Part shown: piece after piece, positions 17,275 to 26,162 of the stretch
Numbering within the stretch: position 1 is the stretch's first letter
Layout: each line of letters begins with the position of its first letter
Virus record (IMG/VR): IMGVR_UViG_3300034198_012226
Span: 22,482-86,481 of that record
Length of the DNA stretch: 64,000 nt
Strand: one strand, 5' to 3'
DNA from: a virus
The notes under the pieces: model-generated
What the model was told of the DNA's origin: nothing
The model's database searches: none
What the model saw: only the letters and a program-made list of their open reading frames with translations
Translations under genes and position numbers: made by a program

Positions 17275-18227
17275 TACATGTCTTCCTTCGAGCGCAGGCA
17301 CTGGAAGGTCGGGAAGCGCGGCTTGGTGAAGTTGCCGGTGCCCTTGTTGAACACCTTGTACTTGCCGATCTGACCCTTGTAGATCGCGTCGAAATTCTCG
17401 AAGCCGTCCTTGGCTTCCTTCTTCGTCAGCTTACCGGCTGCGACCTTGATCGGTTGCTTGGTCTCCAGGTCGTAGCCGAGGAAGGCACCGATCTCACCGT
17501 TCGGCACCATACCGGCCTTGGCGCTGCTGCGCTCGGTCTGGCCCAGGGAGTTCTTCTTGGCCTCGTTCTGGTTGGTCTCACCCTCCTCGCAGCCGGTGAT
17601 CATGAACTCGCGCTCCTCGAAACGCTTGAAGCGCAGGAAGGACATCTCCTTGGCCGTGGCACGGCCGAACTTGTAGGGTGCCTGCATGGAGCGACCGATC
17701 AGACCCTCGTGACCTTCATCGTCGGCGCGATCCCACAGCGCCAGCAGCTCCTCCTTGTTCTGGACGATGTGCATCTCGGCCATCTCGAAGCGGTCTTCAG
17801 GCGGGAGCGCCGCGACACGGGCCTTGGCCAGGTTGTAGCGGTCGATGTAGGGCAAGGTCGGATCGGTGAAGTCATCGAATACGTAGAAGTGGGCATCCAC
17901 GTCCACGAACTTGCCTTCCTTCGGCTTGTCGCTGCGGCGGGAGAAGCCACCGCTCGACACGCTAATGCAGTTCGTCGCCAGAGGGTCGCCCACGATGCCT
18001 TCGGAATCGAAGCCGAAGTGGCGCGGCTTGTTGAAGCGTTCCTGGAGCACCGGGTTCTTGTGCAAGTCCATGCTGCGCCCGAAGTTGCCGTTGGCGTGCA
18101 GGGTGCGGACGCCGTCGTACTTGATGAACATGGCCATCGGGTACGGCAGACTGTCGAGCTGCGATTCGTCAACGTCGCAGGCCAGCATGGGTTTGAATTT
18201 TGGATGGGAGGGGTGAACCAGTTTCAT
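17274..18227 (-). CDS. ATP-dependent DNA ligase
   Basis: 317 residues, near the size of the compact T7 ligase. The adenylation Lys lies in FIKYDGVR (~residue 36). Further nucleotidyltransferase motifs: FDSEGI (III), EGLIGRS (IV) and FLRFKRF (V). A C-terminal OB-like part follows (GEIGAFLGYD). It should seal nicks during replication and recombination. Downstream overlap with DUF4326; preceded by a hairpin that separates it from the reductase gene. Confidence 0.88.
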   Translation of the reverse strand: MKLVHPSHPKFKPMLACDVDESQLDSLPYPMAMFIKYDGVRTLHANGNFGRSMDLHKNPVLQERFNKPRHFGFDSEGIVGDPLATNCISVSSGGFSRRSDKPKEGKFVDVDAHFYVFDDFTDPTLPYIDRYNLAKARVAALPPEDRFEMAEMHIVQNKEELLALWDRADDEGHEGLIGRSMQAPYKFGRATAKEMSFLRFKRFEEREFMITGCEEGETNQNEAKKNSLGQTERSSAKAGMVPNGEIGAFLGYDLETKQPIKVAAGKLTKKEAKDGFENFDAIYKGQIGKYKVFNKGTGNFTKPRFPTFQCLRSKEDM

Positions 18228-18252
18228 TTTTATGTTCCTTCAGGTTGAATAA

Positions 18253-18274
18253 GAGGCCCCTCGAAAGGGGCCTC
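18253..18274 (-). terminator. Hairpin, probable terminator after reductase gene
   Basis: GAGGCCCC, 6-base loop, GGGGCCTC, then TTATTC on the minus strand. Strong stem, weak T run. The 115-base gap also holds a possible 15-codon frame beginning MKLPPINLW, too short to call. Confidence 0.6.
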
Positions 18275-18342
18275 AGCTACTTCAGTCGTGGAGCATTCCA
18301 CAGATTGATCGGCGGGAGTTTCATCTCCGGCCAGTCAGGCTT

Positions 18343-20283
18343 TCAGAGGATTTCGCACACCCCTGCGGTGCAGGCCAGCTCGCGCACTTTGACGGAGGTG
18401 TCATCGCGCTCGAACTCGGCCAGGGCGTCCCAGTCGAAGGCTGGCATACGGGCCAGCAGCGCCTCGTATTCTTCCTTCGTACACTCGGTGTAGGGTGCCT
18501 GGCGATAGGTGTGATCGCTGTGCGGCAGGAACGAGACACCGGCCAGCTTGTCGAAGTTCTGGTACACCCAGTCGCCGACAGCCATCCACTCGTGATCACG
18601 CACGTAGATCGTGTTCGACACGTTGTGCTCCGACCAGTAGGTCTGGAACATCAGGTAGTGTTCGAGCTGCTGAATCGCGGTACGGTCGTTGCGGAAGACC
18701 GACTTGGCTGGCGCCTTGACCGGGAAGCTGAACACGTCCGTGGTCTCGGGCTTGTTGACGCAGGATTCGACCGGGAAGCCGAGCTTGTGCATGAGCTGCG
18801 CCAGCGGGTCTTTCTTGTCGCCGCGAACGGTACGGATGTAATACTCGGCATAACGCTCGTGCTTGCCGCTGGCGCTGTCCACCAGTTGCGAGACGGTGCC
18901 GGAAGGCTTGACGGTCGTGATAGCCACGGACTGGTTGATGCCGAGCTTCGCGGCCCATTCCTTGTTCACTTCGATGGCGTACAGCTTCAGCTCGGTCAGC
19001 CAGGCTTTGGCTTCGTCGGAGACGTAGGCAAGGACTTCGTGATCCATGATGCCGGTCAGCGACACGCCCAGGAGGCGTTCTTCTTCCTGGTTCGCCTTCC
19101 ATTCCGGACGGACGTAGCGGAAGTCGGTGAGCATCGACTGGTAGGTGCCCATGATGACAGCGACGCGAACCTTTTCCTTGACATCGGCAAGGGTGTCGCC
19201 GTGGCGCAGGACGACCTCGGACAGGTTGCACAGGCCCTTGCTGCGCAGGGCGATCTCGGCGCACGGGTTGGTGCCGACGACTTGGCTGGCATCGCGGCGG
19301 CCGGATTCCAGGGCCTTGTTGATCACGGCCTGGCGGTTGAAGATACCGCGCTCGCCGGACTTCGATTCGATCAGCGACAGCCATTCCTTCATGAACAGCT
19401 CCATCGACGGGCGTTCGGTGTAGGCGGCGCTGTTGTTGGCCAGGGCACGGTGCGGGTTGGTGTTCCACCACTGGCCGTTCTTCGCGCCGCGCATCCGGTC
19501 ATCGGACAGGTTCGACAGCGAGATCAGGGCACTGCGGCGCACACCACCGACGACGACGATGTCTGCGATCTTGCAAGTCAGATCGTGGCATTCGATGGAG
19601 GTGAGCTTGCGGCCCACGGCATTGGAGAAGGTCTCGACCGCGAAGTTGAACAGGTCGATCAGGGGTTGCGGGCCGGAGGCGCGACCACCGAAGGTCTTCA
19701 GCTTGGCACCGTGAGGACGGACGCCCGAGACATCCCACTTCGGGATGTAGCCTTCGTACAGGTAGGCCAGGAGCTGACGGAAGGCATCCGACCAGCCGCC
19801 CTTACTGTCGCGCACCTTGATCGTGTGGTCGATCTTGGTCAGCTTATCGACGGTCTCGACGTGCTGGACACCATCGGTGCCGGTGACGATGCGAGCGCCG
19901 ATGATCGGCAGCTTGGTCACGAACTGGCGCTCGACCGAGAAGCCGACGCCGGTACCGCACATGCTGATGTACAGGATTTCATCGAAAGCGCGGACGTTGT
20001 CGATGGCGACGAAGGAACAGTTGAAGCCCGCCATCGGGTCACGTTCCAGCGCAGGGCCAGCGGTCATCAGGGCACGCATCGAAGGCATGGCCTTCAGATT
20101 CAGGATCGCGTCGTAGATTTCGTCGGCGGGGTAGTGGGCGAATTTGCCGTAGAAGTAATCGACGTATCGCTTGACCGTTTCCGGCCAGGTTTCGCGGCGA
20201 CCGAGATCGTCACGCCAGCGGGCGTAGCGGCTTTTGTGGACATACTCCTGCAATGGAGTGGGGAGGTGGGCTGAGGCGGTCAT
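18343..20283 (-). CDS. Adenosylcobalamin-type (class II) ribonucleotide reductase
   Basis: 646 residues. First redox Cys in GFNCSF (~residue 89), catalytic NPCAEIAL (~339), and a C-terminal Cys pair (CTAGVC, residues 638 and 643) that would relay electrons from thioredoxin. YISMCGTGVGFSVERQ and GGVRRSALISL also fit. No small NrdB-type subunit lies nearby, and the compact single chain resembles the monomeric B12-dependent triphosphate reductases. It supplies deoxynucleotides. GGAAA precedes the ATG. A dispersed palindrome copy lies at 18479. Confidence 0.83.
   Translation of the reverse strand: MTASAHLPTPLQEYVHKSRYARWRDDLGRRETWPETVKRYVDYFYGKFAHYPADEIYDAILNLKAMPSMRALMTAGPALERDPMAGFNCSFVAIDNVRAFDEILYISMCGTGVGFSVERQFVTKLPIIGARIVTGTDGVQHVETVDKLTKIDHTIKVRDSKGGWSDAFRQLLAYLYEGYIPKWDVSGVRPHGAKLKTFGGRASGPQPLIDLFNFAVETFSNAVGRKLTSIECHDLTCKIADIVVVGGVRRSALISLSNLSDDRMRGAKNGQWWNTNPHRALANNSAAYTERPSMELFMKEWLSLIESKSGERGIFNRQAVINKALESGRRDASQVVGTNPCAEIALRSKGLCNLSEVVLRHGDTLADVKEKVRVAVIMGTYQSMLTDFRYVRPEWKANQEEERLLGVSLTGIMDHEVLAYVSDEAKAWLTELKLYAIEVNKEWAAKLGINQSVAITTVKPSGTVSQLVDSASGKHERYAEYYIRTVRGDKKDPLAQLMHKLGFPVESCVNKPETTDVFSFPVKAPAKSVFRNDRTAIQQLEHYLMFQTYWSEHNVSNTIYVRDHEWMAVGDWVYQNFDKLAGVSFLPHSDHTYRQAPYTECTKEEYEALLARMPAFDWDALAEFERDDTSVKVRELACTAGVCEIL
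18479..18493. repeat. Dispersed 15-bp palindrome, copy D
   Basis: GTACACTCGGTGTAG, 13 of 15 matches, inside the reductase coding sequence near its 3' end. Confidence 0.5.
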
Positions 20284-20314
20284 GGTTTCCTATTTGGGAG
20301 CTTGGTATCGGAAG

Positions 20315-20334
20315 CCCCGCGACATTGCGCGGGG
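20315..20334 (-). terminator. GC-rich hairpin upstream of reductase gene
   Basis: CCCCGCG and CGCGGGG arms with a 6-base loop, in the 86-base gap between the nuclease stop and the reductase start. The T run on the minus strand is poor, so it may be an attenuator or processing site. Confidence 0.45.
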
Positions 20335-20369
20335 GCACTAATTTTACACTGGCAAGTTGCCTCGTGGCA

Positions 20370-20900
20370 CTAGGTCATCGGAAAGAATCCGGTTGACTGT
20401 AACGCGGCCTTTGCTGTAGGAAATTCGGGGCAATCCCGCATGTCCCAGGAGGTGACGCCGGACTCGAAGTATTCGACCGGGGCGACCCGCCACATGCCGG
20501 TGGCCTTGAACAACACCAGGACGAAAGGATCGGCACCGGCCATGGCAAGTTTGCGCAGGTTCGGGAGCTGATCCAGAGCGTCCTTGGACAGCAGGTAGCT
20601 GCCGTTCTTGGTCTTGTGCTCCGTGGACTTGACCTCCAGCGGGATCGAGACTCGGCGCAGCTCGGGGTGCCGGTACCAGATGTAGAAGTCAGCGATGGCC
20701 GACTTCATCCGGCCCATGGCAGCTCGGGCATCTGGCGGTCGATCCCAGGCGAAAGCGGCCAGGTTGTTCCACTCGGTGAGCACCTCGATCACCAGCTTCT
20801 CGGCCGTCTTGCCGCGTTGGCCGACCTCCTCTTTCTTGATCGGCTTCGGCCTGGCGATGGCACTGGCACCGAGGACGCGGGGTTTCTTCATTCCGACCAT
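20370..20900 (-). CDS. PD-(D/E)xK-type endonuclease
   Basis: 176 residues; ATG 20900 has AGGGG at good spacing, while ATG 20891 is an alternative overlapping the previous stop. GQRGKTAEKLVIEVLTEWN, then IADFYIWY and IPLEVKSTEH (Asp, then Glu-x-Lys), then QLPNLRKLAMAGADPFVLVLF follow the core of PD-(D/E)xK nucleases such as phage resolvase- or RecB-like proteins. Probably acts on branched or damaged DNA. Exact family not certain. Confidence 0.6.
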   Translation of the reverse strand: MVGMKKPRVLGASAIARPKPIKKEEVGQRGKTAEKLVIEVLTEWNNLAAFAWDRPPDARAAMGRMKSAIADFYIWYRHPELRRVSIPLEVKSTEHKTKNGSYLLSKDALDQLPNLRKLAMAGADPFVLVLFKATGMWRVAPVEYFESGVTSWDMRDCPEFPTAKAALQSTGFFPMT

Positions 20901-21274
20901 GGTGGCCCCTCTTTCTTCGCGGGGTGACCTTCAGGCAGCATGGCCTGGGCCACCTTCTGCGCCGCCTTCTTTCGCCCGCCACCCTTCTGTGCCGGTGGCG
21001 TCCAGGTCGGCCCCATGATGCGAACCAGGGACTCGGTGTTGAGGGTGTCTTTCCAGGCCGGAGGTGGCAGGCCATTGGCCATGGCCACCACGTCCTCCAG
21101 GTGGCAGGCGATGATGCCTTCCTTCGCACCTTTCACATGCGCCGAACGGTTCTTCGAGAAAGGCCACCAGTTGACCATGGTGGCGCTGCCGGTGACCTGG
21201 AAATGGCCGGGACTCGGCTCTTTCAGCTCGACTCCGAGCTGCTTCAGTGCCGAGCGAATCTGCTCGTCGTTCAT
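20888..21274 (-). CDS. Protein of unknown function beside polymerase
   Basis: 128 residues; ATG 21274 overlaps the polymerase stop. The N-terminus (NDEQIRSALKQLGVEL) is helical, the middle holds VNWWPFSKNRSAHV, and the C-terminus is Lys-rich and basic. The centre resembles small phage proteins that carry a WWP-type core. No function can be assigned. Confidence 0.65.
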   Translation of the reverse strand: MNDEQIRSALKQLGVELKEPSPGHFQVTGSATMVNWWPFSKNRSAHVKGAKEGIIACHLEDVVAMANGLPPPAWKDTLNTESLVRIMGPTWTPPAQKGGGRKKAAQKVAQAMLPEGHPAKKEGPPWSE

Positions 21275-23556
21275 GCTGCCTCCAACATGGTTGCCTTGGC
21301 CTTGCTGAACACCTCGTCCAGCGCCGCCTTGATGTTTTCTTCGATGAACCAGTCGCCGCATTCGATCTGCTCGCCGAAGTTCGGGCCGAGGGAGATCGAG
21401 GACATGCAAGGGACGGTCATGTCGTGGTACTGCTTCGTCATGCACTCGTGGATGATGCGGATCGCTTCCACGGCGTGATCCTTGTGGATCGAGAAAACCA
21501 GCTCGTCGTGAATCGGCGCGATGAAGCGGCAGTCGAAGTCGAACAGCACGCCGCTGTCCCAGACACGAGCCATGGCAAGTTTGGTCTGCTCTGCCGACGA
21601 ACCCTGGATTTCAAAGTTCGGACCTTGACGACCGGCCTTGTTCGCGGTCGAGCGATCCTGCAACAGCTTGGCCAGGTGGCGACGGGCACCCATCAGGGTC
21701 ATGGCGTAGCCGGTCTCCTCGACACGGGCACGCACGCTGTCCTTCCACTCGGTCACGCCGGGGAACATCTTCTCGCGGGCATCCAGGAAGTCCTGGGCGT
21801 CCTTCACCGGGATCACAATCGTGTACGCCAGGGTCAGCGCCTGGGCGTCATACTGTGCGCCGAAGTTCACGTTCTTCGCCACCTTGCGGAGGTCGTCGGC
21901 CATCTTGGCGATGGCTTCCTCGTCCCACTTGCGCAGCTTGATGAAGACGGTGTATTCGATCTCCTCGGCGGTGCCGGTGAAGTTGGCCGCGCCGACCATC
22001 GACTTCAGCTCCTCAACCTTGTCCTTGCCCCACTTCTTGAGCATGGCACCGGCAGCGGTGATGGAGTGCGGGTCTTTCAGGTTGTCGCCGATGTAGCAGG
22101 CGAGCATGTTGCGATCCTGGGACATGTGGGCCGCGAGCCTCAGCTCCTGACCCGAGAAGTCCAGCGACACGATCACGGCGTCCTTGTGGTGCGGCACGAT
22201 GATCTCGCGCACCTTGATGCCTTCACCCTTCTTCGGGAGCTGCTGCAAGTTCGGGCCGGACGACGAGTAGCGGCGCGTCACCGTCGCGCACTGATTCATG
22301 GACGAGTGCAGCTTGCCGTCCTTCCAGTGCTTCAGGTACGGGTACGGGTTGTAGTACAGGCCGCGCTTCGTCATGACCTTCTTCATCGCGGAGATGCAGT
22401 TCAGGATCACTTCGAGGTCGGGGTCTTTGTCCTTGTCGTACAGCAGGGCGAAGTCGATGGCGGTGTCGTCGGTGGACGCTTTCGTCCGCACCAGTGCCCA
22501 CTCCTCCGGCGAGAGCTGTGGCTCCTCGCCAGCCATCAGGAACTTCTTGAATTTGCTGACGGCCTTCACCAGGTCGCGGTTGAACTTGTAGTTGTCCTCG
22601 GTCAGCGCCGACGTGACGCGGATCGGCAGCTTCAGGATGTCGTACATGAAGACCTTCATCTTCTTGGCCGACTTCACGTCGATGGCAGGCTCGGACTTGT
22701 ACTTGTTGAACAGCAGGCTGTTGATGTAGCGGACATCGCCGCGCTCGACCGCATCGCAGAAGTTGGCAAGTCCTGCGTCGCTGCCGTCCGTGCCCGACTC
22801 GGTCATGATGTCCATGGCCAGGACGTTCAGCTTGTGCTTCTTCGACGTGGGCCGGAAGCCGAACAGGTCTTCGCAGGCGTCCTTCACGGTGGCGTTGGTG
22901 CATTCCGTGAACGGCTTCCAGAGCTGATCCAGGATGCCCTTCTGCACCAGGACATCAGTCAGTGTAGCCCTGGCCCTCTCGAAGGCTTTGTCGTCCTCGC
23001 GCTCCAGTTGCTTGAGGCGCTCGACCGAGACGTTACAGCCCTGGACATACGAGTGTGCGGTCATGTAGGCAGGCTTCACCTCGACCTGTTCGTACACGCC
23101 CATGGTCTTCTCGATCTCCATCACGAGGCCATAGAAGTTGTAGAGCGCAGCGGTGCAGATGGTGTCGTCGGCACCGTAGGCCAGCACGTCCTCGGCTTCC
23201 AGCTCGTTCATGCGGTACTGCTTGGAGACGATGCGATCCTTGAACGCCATCTTCAGCTCGTGCATGTCCTCGTAGCCGTGCTTCTCAAGGGCCTGCTTCT
23301 GCTTCTTCGGCGGCATCTCGGCGATGCGGTCGATGTTGATCTTCCAGGTATCCTCCACGATCTTGCCGCCCACTGGCAAGTCGTAGAGCCGGCCGGTCTT
23401 GGTCGTCACTTCCTTGTACGAGACCTGGTCGTAGTTCAGCCAGAGCTTGGAATTCTGCTTCAGGCCATTGCTCCAGTTCTCGTCCACGTAGGACGACATG
23501 ATCTTCGTGTCGTGGGCGTTCGACATGAAGCCACGGTAATCGGCGGCACCCATCAC
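21271..23556 (-). CDS. polA: DNA polymerase I-type, polymerase part with half of the proofreading domain
   Basis: 761 residues. Begins just after the Exo II region: DTKIMSSYV, then the Exo III motif YGADD (Tyr127, Asp131). Family A motifs: A at DFSGQELR (~464), B at KNVNFGAQYD (~560, Phe on the O-helix) and C at IHDELVF (~681). The Exo I and Exo II motifs are missing here and are found at the end of the flap-exonuclease gene at 24759-26120. The two proteins would have to assemble for proofreading. It overlaps both neighbours. A dispersed palindrome copy lies at 22953. Confidence 0.88.
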   Translation of the reverse strand: MMGAADYRGFMSNAHDTKIMSSYVDENWSNGLKQNSKLWLNYDQVSYKEVTTKTGRLYDLPVGGKIVEDTWKINIDRIAEMPPKKQKQALEKHGYEDMHELKMAFKDRIVSKQYRMNELEAEDVLAYGADDTICTAALYNFYGLVMEIEKTMGVYEQVEVKPAYMTAHSYVQGCNVSVERLKQLEREDDKAFERARATLTDVLVQKGILDQLWKPFTECTNATVKDACEDLFGFRPTSKKHKLNVLAMDIMTESGTDGSDAGLANFCDAVERGDVRYINSLLFNKYKSEPAIDVKSAKKMKVFMYDILKLPIRVTSALTEDNYKFNRDLVKAVSKFKKFLMAGEEPQLSPEEWALVRTKASTDDTAIDFALLYDKDKDPDLEVILNCISAMKKVMTKRGLYYNPYPYLKHWKDGKLHSSMNQCATVTRRYSSSGPNLQQLPKKGEGIKVREIIVPHHKDAVIVSLDFSGQELRLAAHMSQDRNMLACYIGDNLKDPHSITAAGAMLKKWGKDKVEELKSMVGAANFTGTAEEIEYTVFIKLRKWDEEAIAKMADDLRKVAKNVNFGAQYDAQALTLAYTIVIPVKDAQDFLDAREKMFPGVTEWKDSVRARVEETGYAMTLMGARRHLAKLLQDRSTANKAGRQGPNFEIQGSSAEQTKLAMARVWDSGVLFDFDCRFIAPIHDELVFSIHKDHAVEAIRIIHECMTKQYHDMTVPCMSSISLGPNFGEQIECGDWFIEENIKAALDEVFSKAKATMLEAA
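22953..22967. repeat. Dispersed 15-bp palindrome, copy E
   Basis: CATCAGTCAGTGTAG, 12 of 15 matches, inside the polymerase gene; on the coding strand it reads through Ala-Thr-Leu-Thr with ACA and ACT codons. Confidence 0.45.
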
Positions 23557-24158
23557 TGGCCTCCCTTTACGTGGTCACGGATCAAGCCGGTCACCATGGC
23601 CGCGTCCTCGGCACCCAGGTCGCGGCGGCGTGCGGCGCTGACGATCTCGATGATGCGGGACAGGCGGTACGGCAGCTTCCAGCGGTCGATCACTTCCATG
23701 GCCGTCAGACGCGCCACGCGGCGCTCCACGGGCCTCACGACCGTTTCCGGCTCTGGCTCCCACCCGCCGCGCCTGAGCACATCCACGGCCTCCTCCGGCG
23801 AAAGCACGGGGGCTACGACCAGCTCGGCCACGACCGAGTCCGTTGGGGCTTTCTCCGCTGCGATCAGTTCGCGCTCGGGTTCCGGTGCCGGTGCCAGGTT
23901 GGCGTGGGTCGGGGCTTCGTCAAGGCGATGCCCGCCGACCGTGTGGGTGTACAGCGAGAAGAAGACGTAGAAGAAACGACCGTTGCCGCCCTTGACCGAG
24001 ACGCGGTTGATGCGCCGGTCGTCAAACAGTTCCTTGGTCGCAGCCTTCAGGTCTTCAACGTCGAACATGTGCATGTCCTCGGCCATGACCGTCATGGGCA
24101 CGCCGTTACGCATACTGTCCAGATAGTCAACGATATTTTTGTGGATGTCGGTCATCAT
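23553..24158 (-). CDS. Winged-helix-like protein inserted between PolA halves
   Basis: 201 residues, with a 4-base overlap to the polymerase start. Residues 1-70 look like a winged helix (IHKNIVDYLDSM, DVEDLKAATKELFDDRRINRVSVKG, FFYVFFSLY). A Pro/Glu-rich linker follows and then a helical C-terminal domain (AMEVIDRWKLPYRLSRIIEIVSAAR). It may bind DNA. It is one of three genes lying between the exonuclease and polymerase parts; whether it bridges them is untested. Confidence 0.65.
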   Translation of the reverse strand: MMTDIHKNIVDYLDSMRNGVPMTVMAEDMHMFDVEDLKAATKELFDDRRINRVSVKGGNGRFFYVFFSLYTHTVGGHRLDEAPTHANLAPAPEPERELIAAEKAPTDSVVAELVVAPVLSPEEAVDVLRRGGWEPEPETVVRPVERRVARLTAMEVIDRWKLPYRLSRIIEIVSAARRRDLGAEDAAMVTGLIRDHVKGGQ

Positions 24159-24382
24159 TTCTCCAGCAGCGCACGGAACTTGCGCTTGCAGATGGTGCAG
24201 TTGTTGTGACTGTTGTGCTTGTCGTTCTCAGTGGTGCCGGTCAGCCTCGACCAGTTGCCACAGACCGACCGGCCATTCGCTTTGATGAGGTGCCACCTGG
24301 CCCTGCCGTTGGGAGCACCAGGCTTCCACCACCCGAGGAACCCCTCGGGCAGCGGGGCATCGTTGAATTCGGTATCGGTCAC
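24155..24382 (-). CDS. Small zinc-ribbon-like protein
   Basis: 75 residues. One Cys in SVCGNWSRL and a CxxC in NCTICKRKF, with nearby His residues, suggest a small metal site. GWWKPGAPNGRARWHLI precedes it. It overlaps the next gene by 4 bases and belongs to the insert within the split polymerase locus. Function unknown. Confidence 0.6.
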   Translation of the reverse strand: MTDTEFNDAPLPEGFLGWWKPGAPNGRARWHLIKANGRSVCGNWSRLTGTTENDKHNSHNNCTICKRKFRALLEK

Positions 24383-24384
24383 GA

Positions 24385-24771
24385 CTAGTCCTTCGTCACG
24401 ATGGTTTCGGTGTGCTGCTCGGTCTTCGTGCAGTTCTTACCGCAGGACTTCTTCACCTCGTAGTTCCGGTCGGTCGTGACCATACCGGCGCAGCGGGTGA
24501 AGTAGTGCTCCTTGCTGCCAGCCGTGAAGGCATACACCTTGCAGCCGTCAGCCTCGCGGATCACATGCGGGATTCGGGCACGGCGCTCGGCTTCGGCGGT
24601 GGCGCGGCGCTTCGCCTCGGCTTCCGGCGTGGTCTCGCAGTAGGTGATCGCCGACAGGACGACCACAACGACCCCGAAACCAGCCGCCAGAGACTTGTCC
24701 CGCCACATGCCCAGGCCCATGATCACCAGGCCGATAGCGACTCCGATCAGTGGCCCGTTCATTCGTCGCAC
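24385..24771 (-). CDS. Two-span membrane protein
   Basis: 128 residues. Two hydrophobic segments at residues ~7-22 and ~27-45 (GVAIGLVIMGLGMW, AAGFGVVVVVLSAITYC), then a charged helix and a soluble part with several Cys (DGCKVYAFTAGSKEHYF, KKSCGKNC). The latter resembles DUF4884-like small phage proteins. It overlaps the end of the flap-exonuclease gene by 13 bases. An unexpected membrane gene inside a polymerase locus. Confidence 0.6.
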   Translation of the reverse strand: MRRMNGPLIGVAIGLVIMGLGMWRDKSLAAGFGVVVVVLSAITYCETTPEAEAKRRATAEAERRARIPHVIREADGCKVYAFTAGSKEHYFTRCAGMVTTDRNYEVKKSCGKNCTKTEQHTETIVTKD

Positions 24772-26120
24772 TCCTGGAGTGGGCCGAGCTGCGCCATGAT
24801 GATCGGCAGCTCGAAGGACACGTTCTGGATCGCCTTGACCTTCGACTTGGGCAAGGCTTCGAGCACCTGCTTGGCCTGGGCCTTGCTGATGTTCTTGATC
24901 TTGTCCGTCTCGCGGTGATTGACCGTGAAGAAGCAGGTGTACTGCATGTTGCGACCGAACGTCAGCGAGAACGAAGTCAGCTCGGCACCGAACACGTCAA
25001 CCGATTCAGCATCCTTGGACTCGTTGGACTTGGTCTTGGCCGTCTCCAGCCACTGCTCGGCGGTGTCGGTGGCACTGGTCTCGATGTCGAACGAGATGAA
25101 CGGGGATTCGCTGATGTGCTGCTTCATCCAGTCGAACGCTTGCTGGAAGTTCGCGGCGTGTACCAGGCGCACCGCACCGGCCCAGTGATTCAGGCGTTCG
25201 TCCTGGATCAGGCCACGCGGCTTGACCATGCCTGGCGTCCATTGCAGCGGCCTGCGCACGGTGTTCACCAGGTTCGGGTACAGCCTGGCACAGCGATACG
25301 ACTTGTAGACCATCTCGCGGTTGTCCAGGATTTTCTGAAGCGGCTTGAAGTTCGGCACGTCTTCTTCGAGGGCGCTCAACTGCTTCGTCAGGATCAACTG
25401 CTCGATGGTGGCAAGGTCGTTGTCGTCGTAGTTGCAGAGGAAGTCCAGCCAGGTCTTTTCGCCGAAGCCCTTGGCACCGGGAATCTTGTCGCCGGTGTCG
25501 CCGACGATGGCTTTGTAGATCGGGACGTAGCGGCAAGCGAACGGGCCGTATGGGTTCTCGACCACGCGCTGACCCTTGCTCTGCTTCCAGATCGTCACGT
25601 CCTTAGTCAGTGTAGTCCCGTCCGACAGTGCCGTCGCCAAGTCGCCGTCGTTGGAGTCGATGATCTTCTCGCCGTCCAGGTGCATACACAGGTACATGAT
25701 CACGTCGTCGGCCTCGATACCGTCCTGGGTGACCGCGATGGCACCGAGCGAGGTGAAGACCTGGATGATCATGTCGCGCAGCTTCTGGAACTCGATGTAC
25801 GCCTCGTCGGGGCGATCACGACCGGCTTTGTACTGCGGCAGGATGTTCTGGCGCATCAGCTTGCTGTTCAAGCCTTCGACCACCAGGATCATGTCCATCG
25901 GCCCCATCTCGAACTGGTTCAGCACCGAGACGAAGTGGTTGATCAGGTTCTCGTAGCCGTACTGGGCGCTGTTGACCAGCACCTTCTTCGGCTCGGGCTT
26001 CGGATTCTTTTCGGTAGGCTCAGGGGTGAACATCACTTCGATGCCGAACTCCTTGTCCTTACCCGCCAGGAGGGCCGTCCACAGCATGGACGACATGTCA
26101 ACGATCAGGCGCTTTCGCAT
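24759..26120 (-). CDS. 5'-3' flap exonuclease fused to first half of a proofreading domain
   Basis: 453 residues; GGAG precedes the ATG. Residues 1-~290 are a PolA-type 5' nuclease: IVDMSSMLW, IEADDVIMY (~135), DGDLATALSD (~157) and the helix-3-turn-helix GDTGDKIPGAKGFGEKT (~206). The C-terminal part carries Exo I (FISFDIETS, ~343) and Exo II (QNVSFELPI, ~430, with Glu in place of the usual Asp), and stops there. The rest of the proofreading domain and the polymerase are in the gene at 21271-23556. A full PolA has thus become two chains. Confidence 0.85.
   Translation of the reverse strand: MRKRLIVDMSSMLWTALLAGKDKEFGIEVMFTPEPTEKNPKPEPKKVLVNSAQYGYENLINHFVSVLNQFEMGPMDMILVVEGLNSKLMRQNILPQYKAGRDRPDEAYIEFQKLRDMIIQVFTSLGAIAVTQDGIEADDVIMYLCMHLDGEKIIDSNDGDLATALSDGTTLTKDVTIWKQSKGQRVVENPYGPFACRYVPIYKAIVGDTGDKIPGAKGFGEKTWLDFLCNYDDNDLATIEQLILTKQLSALEEDVPNFKPLQKILDNREMVYKSYRCARLYPNLVNTVRRPLQWTPGMVKPRGLIQDERLNHWAGAVRLVHAANFQQAFDWMKQHISESPFISFDIETSATDTAEQWLETAKTKSNESKDAESVDVFGAELTSFSLTFGRNMQYTCFFTVNHRETDKIKNISKAQAKQVLEALPKSKVKAIQNVSFELPIIMAQLGPLQECDE
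25601..25615. repeat. Weak copy of dispersed palindrome
   Basis: CCTTAGTCAGTGTAG, 11 of 15 matches with a perfect AGTGTAG half, inside the flap-exonuclease gene. Confidence 0.4.
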
Positions 26121-26137
26121 TTCTTTTCTCCAAGTTT

Positions 26138-26158
26138 AGGGCCGCTGTTTGCGGCCCT
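26138..26158 (-). other. Strong hairpin between genes
   Basis: AGGGCCGC and GCGGCCCT arms with a 5-base loop, in the 42-base gap before the flap-exonuclease gene. No T run, so it is more likely an mRNA processing or attenuation site than a full terminator. Confidence 0.5.
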
Positions 26159-26162
26159 GGTT

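Noticed and set aside
18290-18335. 15-codon frame MKLPPINLW between reductase and ligase
   Set aside because: Too short, and the possible ribosome site is too close to the ATG to support it.
23557-24758. A group I intron or intein as the cause of the split polymerase
   Set aside because: The interval is filled by three overlapping genes in the same direction, with no splice-like termini and no intein motifs at the break.
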